DNA of 64,000 bases from Ulota crispa. Taxonomy: Eukaryota; Streptophyta; Bryopsida; Orthotrichales; Orthotrichaceae. Positions 56,801 through 64,000 of the stretch are shown piece by piece. Made by a program: the position numbers and the translations under genes. The stretch covers positions 13,240,471 to 13,304,470 of the forward strand of contig OY987247.1 of the NCBI GenBank assembly GCA_963920765.1, given 5' to 3'. Below the pieces are notes generated by a model. The model did no database searches. It was given only the letters and a program-made list of their open reading frames with translations, and had not been told where the DNA came from. Within the stretch, counting starts at the first letter, position 1; the number at the start of each line of letters is the position of its first letter.

Positions 56801-59800
56801 TCTTAAGTCCAGAAAATAAAACCTGCTTGTTCAGAGCATCTAAAGTGTCTTCATTGATGTCATTACTCGCTGTGATGACAAGGTTCCCAAATCCTGGAGC
56901 ATTGAACTCTTTCTCAATAGCCCTAAAAAAACGCCGTGCTTCGACAGAAAAGTAAGCCAGGTCACCAGAATCTAATCTGATTCCTAGGGCTTTGTACCTG
57001 CATATAAACAAAAGCCATTATAAAAAAATACATAAAAAATTTAAAGAAAAAACCAAGTGCCTAAAGTGTATTTTCTACGCACATAATTAATATCCGAAAA
57101 TTGGAATCCGACATGCATACCCCAGTTCATGAAGTGCTAGAGCTACAGCACAAAAGTTGGGAATACCGCTCCTGATCACCTGTGATTTTGAAGTGAACAA
57201 GAGACATCAAATTTTGGGATTTTTTTCTCAAGCAAAAGAAAGACTAGAATTTTCTCTTTTTCTCCAAATCTGAAACAATCACAAGTAATACCAAATAAGC
57301 AAGATTTCTACGTATATTACAAACAGAATGTAAATATATAACTTAGTGGTTAAAAACCTAAAATATCAGCGAACCACAACCCAAGCAAGAATTTAAAAAA
57401 GGTAAAAAGATTCATACATCATATGTATCAACAAGGGCTTGGAATGCTGTAGGAAAAGCAAGCGCATACGAGGTGAAAGCTGCCAACTCGCTATGATTGG
57501 TCTCATGAAAAAATTCTCTTAATGCAGGAGTTTCCTGTAGACACATCCAATATGAAAAGCAGGTTTTTAGCAAAAACTGGGGTTCTAAAAACACCGATTA
57601 TTATATATAGCTTATAGTGAAGAAAGCTTGTGATTATTGAGCACTAATTTGGAAACCCTGTTGCACATGTACAATTGATTGGAAAGACCAAAGAACTCTC
57701 AAGCATTAATAGTAAATGAGACACAAAATCGGAGTATAAGACTCTCTAAGCCTCTAAGCAACCACAATGATAAACATTACAAAGGGGTAAAAATCACCTG
57801 CATGCGCCGAAGGCACGCTTGTGTCGAATGCACGAAATCCTCACATTTGCTTCCACCCTTGGAACGTGCCAGGGATCTCTCCGTAATTTCATCAAAGCTC
57901 TGTAGAAACCACGTCTCTTGTACCGTGAGTTTCACGAACAACAGGATCATATGTCTCTTTTCCCAAAAACACCTCACTATAGCCCTCACAAATTGAAGAT
58001 CTAAAAAAAAAAATTCTAAATGATATACTTCAGAAACTAGTCCTACAGTCGCGTAACATAGTTCTACTACTGTCAACACATACTACTCTTGTTATTATTA
58101 ACACAAGTCTCATATTTATTATACAAAACTACTATAAGTTTTGAGCCATTGCTTAGGACAGACAACACAACAGAATGTCTTGAGAAGTTACCATGAAAGC
58201 ACTAACAAATGCATGTGAGTGTGTTCCTCGAACTGGAATTCCAAATCGTCGTCCTGCATCAACATTACTACAAGAAAAGACCTCACTTCATGAGACGGAT
58301 ATCCCATAATCTAGAAACTACTATACCATTCCACAATATCTTTAAAACACCATGCTTAATCTCCATATCAGCACACAGATTGTGAAACAAATACAGAAAG
58401 TAAGTACTGATGCGGGTTCTTAAAGTGGACACCTGTAAGATGTGCCATTCTTAAAAGCAATATAACTGGTAGAACAATTAGAAATGCAATAATAAAGGGA
58501 GCGCTTTAAACAAACACAGGTGTATATCATTATTGAACGTGGGAGGATCATCACCTGGTAGCATCAAAACCTCCAAGATAGCAATACTTTGATGCACTAA
58601 TACCTCCATCAGGGCCCTGTAAAGAAACAAAGCAAAGTCAAAGTATGATGACGAGATTCAACCCAGACCTCTTTAATGTCACAGCATAGGCGCCCAAAAT
58701 GCACATGACTTTGTGAAATTGTTCGCAAGGGTTTAGTGGGAGAATGTGATATTAAAGAAGTCTGGTGTTACACAGTCCACAAAGAAGGAAAATACTCACA
58801 AAAAAACACTTGCCTGTGCTCGTCTTAACCCGAATTCTAGAAGCATCTTGTCCTTTCCAGCAACACGCCGATGTCTGGCGGCATTGGTGGCTACTAACGA
58901 GGCATAGTTAACCATTGTCAAAAATGTGGTTTCAAGCAGCTGTGCAATCTGCAACCACATGACCTTCATTAGTGTCAATTTCCCTGTACTTACTAAAATT
59001 AAAGCATCCTCTGACCCTAAACCCTAAACCCTACAACCTTCTAAGAAAGAAAAAGGTTGAGTTATGCATCTTCATCATCGTATAACGAGTGTTCAACTTA
59101 CCAGTAGAGGCCCCTCAACACGCATCAAAGGGATGCGCGGAAACACCACAGATCCCTCTGGCATGGCATATATTTCAACTTCCGAGCAATCAATGCTTTT
59201 TAAATAATCAAAGAACTCGTCCTGCAAAGAAACTCAACACAACTTTGTAGATTAGAGAAACCAGATATAGAATGCAAAAACTCTATTCATACAGGCTCTT
59301 CTATTCCGGTGCGTTTGTCAAGGGTATCCACAGGCTGAGATAGCACGGATACAAGGCAGCTTACCACTAAACCCTAAAAACATCACAGATGAGCATCCCC
59401 TACAAAACTAACCTGAACGAAAGAGAGAAAAAGTACAGAGCCAGAATCATGCATAATCTAACATGAACTTAGGTATTTACTTAATACCGTCATTATGCCA
59501 TAGAGCACCACTAGTTGGTAACTTTGCAAAACCTTCAAGGAGGAAAATATGCACATTGTTGATTTCACAAGTTTTAGACCTATAAAAGCAAGAGAGACGA
59601 GAAACAGCAAAAATGATTTGGAACACAGAACATATCAATTTGCTTATTTGTATGATTGTTTGTATGATCGTTTGTTATCTAAGATGTGAGGGTAAAGCAA
59701 TAAGGACAAATATATACTGACCTCACATGTAGACGGCATGATAGTCATCAGATATTCAATGTCATCATCTGTGAACTTAAAATTGGCAGCAAAGCGGATA

Positions 59801-60403
59801 CATTCCTCGAGTCCTGCAAACACGGTGTACTCTCCTCCAAACGGATTCTTCCGGAACAACAAATCGAAACTGCGTTCAAAAAGGAACAATGCAACACCAT
59901 GAATTAGGGCAAAAAAGCACACAAAAACCCTAACACGGCCACAGAAAATCCTTCCCTTGTATAACTTAGTGCTCACACAACCTGGTGCAGATATCAGAAT
60001 CTTTTGTAGAGATCTCGAAGACAGAGAGACAAACTAAAATTAACTAAAGATATTGAAGAAAAAGAAGCAGAAAATGAGGGAAGAGAAATAAAGACAAGAG
60101 GCTCGTGTTTTGCTTAAACCCTAAAAGAGAGAGAGAGAGAGAGAGAGGCAGCAAGAATGCAAAGTGCGAGGGCGTTACATACACGGCGCGATCCTCCTGC
60201 TTGCCGGCTTTCCAGTACGCGTACGCCATGGTGATCTGGTACATGTCCGTCAAGAGCGCCGACACCATGGGATTCGTCGGCGCCCCGGGACGCTCTATTG
60301 TGCCCTCGCCTCCGTTCTGCACCTCCTTGGACTCCACGTTCTCCAAGTCCGAGCTCTTCAGGTCCGTCTCCCGCACCTCCATCGACACCACCTTCGACGC
60401 CAT
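53848..60403 (-). CDS. NAPRT: Nicotinate phosphoribosyltransferase (NAPRT)
   Basis: Makes nicotinate mononucleotide from nicotinate and PRPP, entering the Preiss-Handler NAD salvage path. 578 aa, 15 exons, minus: 60403-60183, 59869-59722, 59221-59102, 58948-58814, 58616-58555, 58267-58192, 57899-57798, 57534-57418, 57179-57121, 56997-56823, 56213-56079, 55774-55676, 54981-54882, 54559-54450, 53925-53848; every phase joins. Motifs: [20 protein letters not shown] (substrate entry region), [86 protein letters not shown] (phosphate/PRPP site), [15 protein letters not shown] and [16 protein letters not shown]. Length fits the plant enzyme. The intron after exon 4 starts GC (CACAG|GCAAGT), the rest GT. 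No targeting peptide is obvious, so it is probably cytosolic. Two in-frame ATGs flank the chosen one (60,445 and about 60,382). Confidence 0.95.
56598..56752. mobile_element. CACTA-like MITE in a NAPRT intron
   Basis: Ends CTAGTAGAAAAGCCGTCTTG and the inverted CTGGTAGAAATGCTGTTATT; inside, 'cccgtttgggtac'/'gtacccaaatggg' form a further palindrome. The C(A/T)CTRGTAGAAA terminus resembles CACTA-superfamily ends. About 155 bp, in the intron between coding exons 10 and 11. The adjacent 56,290-56,520 contains another pair of inverted segments ('aacttccatgctgcattggaa'-type against 'ttccaatgcagcatgaaagtt'). Confidence 0.65.
60117..60182 (-). repeat. GA/CT microsatellite in NAPRT intron 1
   Basis: A run of GA on the plus strand at about 60,126-60,147, just downstream (minus strand) of the exon 1 donor GTATGT. 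A second CT/GA tract lies in the leader at about 60,410-60,423. Simple repeats of this kind are common near plant transcription starts. Confidence 0.7.
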
Positions 60404-60839
60404 CCCTCGCTCTCTCTCTCTCGCACTCGCACTCGCGAACCTCAAGGAACTTTTGCAGCGTTGTAATAATGGCTCTGAGACTCAAGGAAATATGGCAGCG
60501 TTGTAATGGTTCTGTGAGTGACGCCGACGATGGATTTCGGGGTCTAATTCGGGAGAGAAAAGGGTGTGCAAAACGAGGAACGAGCAAGGAATCGGAATTT
60601 GGGATGGGGAATTGAGCTGCAGAGTTGAGTTGAATTTTATTTAAATTTAGTGCAGAGGAGGCGGAGGAGAGGATTCATGATTCCATGGCCATGGCTGGCT
60701 GGCTTGATTGGCCTGCTGGCAGGAGTGGCAGCGAGCGAGCGAGGGAGCGAGGGAGCGGCGTCGCCATGGGAGGAGTATTTCGTGCTTGTCGGGATTTGGT
60801 TGTGGAGGCATAACTTATTTCCAGACTGGGGTTGTCTGC
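60404..60839 (-). promoter_or_regulatory. 5' leader and proximal promoter of NAPRT
   Basis: The GC-rich region above the start ATG (60,403) includes a near repeat of about 31 bp ('gcgttgtaat' with 'caaggaa', near 60,441-60,467 and 60,483-60,508). The open frames here are short and unrecognised. The transcription start is not placed. The block is bounded on the far side by a minisatellite. Confidence 0.5.
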
Positions 60840-61156
60840 CTTTTAGGAGGGTTTTCAAGTTCCCTTTTTAGGAGGGTTTTCAAGTTCCCTTTTTAGGAGG
60901 GTTTTCAAGTTCCCTTTTTAGGAGGGTTTTCAAGTTCCCTTTTTAGGAGGGTTTTCAAGTTCCCTTTTTAGGAGGGTTTTCAAGTTCCCTTTTTAGGAGG
61001 GTTTTCAAGTTCCCTTTTTAGGAGGGTTTTCAAGTTCCCTTTTTAGGAGGGTTTTCAAGTTCCCTTTTTAGGAGGGTTTTCAAGTTCCCTTTTTAGGAGG
61101 GTTTTCAAGTTCCCTTTTTAGGAGGGTTTTCAAGTTCCCTTTTTAGGAGGGTTTTG
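60840..61156. repeat. Minisatellite, 25-bp unit, about 12.6 copies
   Basis: The unit TTTTTAGGAGGGTTTTCAAG + TTCCC repeats every 25 bases, with AGGAGGG at 60,845, 60,870, 60,895 and so on to 61,145. The copies are identical by eye. The period is not a multiple of three, so open frames reading through it have no coding meaning. It lies about 440 bp upstream of the NAPRT start codon. Confidence 0.95.
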
Positions 61157-61203
61157 ATGGGATAGGCAAAAGGGGAAGGAGTTTTGCAAGGGAAATAACC
61201 ACT

Positions 61204-61519
61204 AAGGTAGGAGCACCCATCCTCGTGAGGGTCTCCATAAGCGTGTCCTCTGAAATCTTGGAAAATCTATGGAAGTAGATAGGTATAATGACAAGGATAT
61301 ACAACATGTGAACATGAAATCTTAAAAGTGGTTATGGGTACAATGGCAGTTTGCTCTTTAAAAATTCACAACTTATTCTCATAGTATCCAAATAATCAAT
61401 TCAAAAGTGCAAACTCATTATTTTTCTATTGCTAATAGGAACCTATAATTTGTTAGACATTTACAAATAGTCATCATGTTCAAAACCCTTAAACTCACGC
61501 TTATGGGTGCTCCTACCTT
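61204..61519. mobile_element. 316-bp MITE, AAGGTAGGAGCACC termini
   Basis: Ends AAGGTAGGAGCACCCAT (61,204) and ATGGGTGCTCCTACCTT (61,519), a perfect 17-bp inverted repeat, flanked on each side by ACT (61,201-61,203 and 61,520-61,522), a plausible 3-bp target duplication. The arms continue with 'ataagcgtg'/'cacgcttat'. A member of the AAGGTAG family with its own internal sequence. Confidence 0.87.
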
Positions 61520-61522
61520 ACT

Positions 61523-64000
61523 ATCAAGTGGTTTGTGAAGCTTTATGAGAAGTGACAACTTTATGGGTTGATATACAAGCAACTACACCCGATAACTTTG
61601 TCTAAATTTCAAAATAAAGTTATCCAGAAATTGGAGGTTTGATACCCTATTGGTAGCACTTCATTTTGAAATGGTAGTTGGCATGCCAAGTTTGTGATTT
61701 CATCTGTGCTGGCTGTGTTGGACCTCTAATAAATATGTGAATATTTTGTAGAAGTTATAGGGAGTGTTGCAAACTTCCAGTGAACATTATTGTGAGTTTG
61801 TGAGATACTCACCATAAGCCCGTAGTTGGCAAATTGCATTCAAAGAAAAGAGAAGTTGAAAAAGGGAAAATGAAAAAATGAAAAAACAAAAAAGAAATTG
61901 GTGGATTCCTAGTTTGGCAATCCTAACATTTTATAAAGATTAAATTCTTGGGCCCAAGATGATGGAGCTTGACCTAGGTCAAATCTAGCCAAGGGTCTTT
62001 GAGCATTAAAAATCAACAATGAACCTCTTAAAGGTACATTGTTTTGGGTATACTACACTAATATTTGGGTTCCACTAAACCAAATTTTTAAGCTTAGGAG
62101 ATCAACCATTTGAAAAAGAACTCAAAGATTATAGAACAACCAAAAATACATGTCTCATACATGACTAATGTAAAAAAATGAAACCCACTCAACTCAAAAA
62201 GAAGAGGAAGTTTCACTAAGTTTCATAAGAAACCTCATTGGATTGTGCCCCGAGGGCAAATTAGGGGTCCAACCTTGGGATTTGCTTACGCACGGAACTT
62301 AATTAACAACATATTTAAAACCCAATGAAGGTTTGTAGAGTCATGTGACATAACTACGTGTGTGCTTGCAAAATGTTGAAGACCATTTTGCCATGAAAAA
62401 TATTTTATAATAAAGTCATTGCATTTGAGGATTTGGGTATGCATGTATTTGTTGGTCAAATAGCTAGTGTTGAGTGTATTGTGGTGGTCTAAGCACTAAG
62501 CAAGACCCTCTCCCTATATGGTATTTTGCTTTGAAAATTGTGTCATTCCTACTCATCCAAAGTGGCCCTATTGGATCCTCATTTTTTTTTCTTCCACCTT
62601 CATTAATCTTATTGTAAAATATATTATTCATAAGGGGTCCAAATTTATATTGTCACAAATGATATTGAATTTTGTATATGTTCATTGTAACCTACTCAAA
62701 ATTGGGCTCAACAAGCCTCCATACAATCTATTCAAAACTACTAAAAAAGATATGAGTTTGCAAGAGGTCACACAATTTGAGATAGAAGGAGTATTATTTA
62801 GGAGGTCTAGAAGCAACATTGGAGGAGGTTTTTGAGTTTCACCACATAAAATGCATTTGCACTAGCACTTGTCAAATGCGCTAAAAGTTTGTTTCCATAT
62901 TTTTATGAAGATCTTCAAAATTCTTATCTTCCACCCTTGCTCACCAAATGTGCCCATAAATGGTTAATTGATCAATCACTATAGTGAAATATAAGATGAA
63001 GCTCACTAAGAGCATCTATATGGTTACTTATCAAAGACCTACCACATGCTAAACATAAATGACAAGAGTTTTGGGCCCCTTGAAATGTCTTTATGTCACT
63101 CAATCATAATGTGGCAAGCAAAGGCCCTTCATGTTCATTGTTCATCTTGAAATTATTGTTTGTCTCAAATCTAATTATGAGTATCCTATATTTCACTTGG
63201 TGATTAGGCAAAGGAGGAAAGCAAATTTTGTGAGGGCTCTTCAAAAACAAATGTAAACTTTTTAGCAAGTTGAAGTTGCCAAGTAATCTTAGAAGTGTTT
63301 TGAAGTTAAGATGGTTAGTGGTTTAAGGGTCATTGATTGACATGTTAGGATTGAGTGCCATGCATGAGAATTATTTGAGGACCAGGAACAGTTTTATCAT
63401 TCAATTTTAGTGCTTGTCAAACCTTTAGCAAATGCTTGTACAAATGCTCTAATGTCCATCATTTCTTGTTTTCAACCAAATTTTCACATGTTTACAACTA
63501 GTGTTGCCTATATTATACTACAACTAGATTCCCTCTTCTTTGAAAAATTTAACTACTTTCAATCTTGTACTTGTAAAGTTCAACCAATTTACTTTACATA
63601 TTCATTTGACTAATAATACAATAACTGCCAATTTCCCTCAAGCATTGGCTGGAAGTTGACCTTACTAAAATCCAAAAAGAAAAATGTTCCATGTTTATGC
63701 AAGGTTCTTTAATCATTGTAAAAGTTATTTAGCAAAGTTGGAAGTTTAGTACATTGATGTTCAAGAAGCAAACTATTGTATTCCATACTTATCAAGAGCT
63801 CCAAGTTTCATAACCTTATGATTATTATAAAAATACCCTAAGATAAGGTTTGTAGCATGTATTCTACAAAAATAAACAATGACATCCAAAAGTTGGAAAA
63901 CTTTTGTAACTTGAATTTAAAAATGGCACAAAATCCAATTTACCAAAAGAGGCAATTTGTTTAGTTTAGGGCATCCCCAATCCAATCTTGACCAAGGGCC
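61523..64000. other. Gene-free end of the window
   Basis: About 2.5 kb of AT-rich sequence. No gene, RNA gene or bounded element could be supported; the 105-codon frame at 62,518-62,835 is unrecognised. Confidence 0.5.

Noticed and set aside
60105..60615. Several long open frames on both strands over the NAPRT first exon and leader
   Set aside because: Only the frame starting at 60,403 on the minus strand matches NAPRT; the others are GC-rich shadows extended by GA/CT repeats.
60650..60896. Open frames ending in repeated FKFPF-like peptides
   Set aside because: The repeats come from the 25-bp minisatellite, whose period is not a multiple of three.

Overview
This is nuclear DNA from a green plant, and a bryophyte (moss-like) genome is the best guess. 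The evidence is spliced genes with GT-AG introns of about 60-1,300 bp, plant-type gene families (NTMC2/SYT, a YTHDC-type m6A reader, Tpt1, NAPRT, a TCHQD glutathione transferase relic), short CCCTAAA telomere-type motifs, and AT-rich gene-poor spacers filled with short inverted-repeat elements. The species cannot be fixed from sequence alone. There are four multi-exon genes in 64 kb; most other open frames are chance frames in AT-rich DNA.

Layout. 1-13.2 kb: no gene; several repeat families, a large foldback (2,755-3,625), a nearly perfect 736-bp hairpin element (9,041-9,776) and a 642-bp TTAA-flanked element (10,441-11,082). 13.2-18.7 kb: plus-strand NTMC2/synaptotagmin-like gene, 11 coding exons, about 509 aa. 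18.7-23.6 kb: repeats, including an inverted second copy of the 642-bp element. 23.6-30.4 kb: plus-strand YTH-domain gene, 10 coding exons and a 5'-UTR intron, 549 aa. 30.4-33.5 kb: a second hairpin element split by a 1,584-bp Tc1/mariner-type transposon with a decayed transposase. 35-39 kb: more inverted-repeat elements and a 17-G tract. 39.8-40.8 kb: broken TCHQD-type glutathione transferase. 44.9-48.8 kb: minus-strand tRNA 2'-phosphotransferase gene with two junctions that do not join cleanly. 49.0-49.9 kb: composite hairpin. 51.4-52.3 kb: copia-type gag relic followed by a single pyruvate dehydrogenase E1-alpha exon relic. 53.8-60.4 kb: minus-strand nicotinate phosphoribosyltransferase, 15 coding exons, 578 aa. 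60.84-61.16 kb: a 25-bp minisatellite upstream of it.

The four genes do unrelated housekeeping jobs: membrane-contact lipid handling, m6A reading, tRNA splicing repair and NAD salvage. They do not form a cluster. Tpt1 and NAPRT both touch NAD metabolism (one uses NAD+, the other helps make it), but that is probably coincidence.

The most unusual content is mobile DNA. A family of non-autonomous elements has TTAA at each end and CCCTAAA-like terminal repeats, the signature of piggyBac-type transposition, which is rarely reported in land plants. One member carries a Tc1-like transposon whose empty site can be read exactly from the other hairpin arm. A separate MITE family with AAGGTAGGAGGCTC ends occurs about ten times, once inside an intron of the YTH gene.
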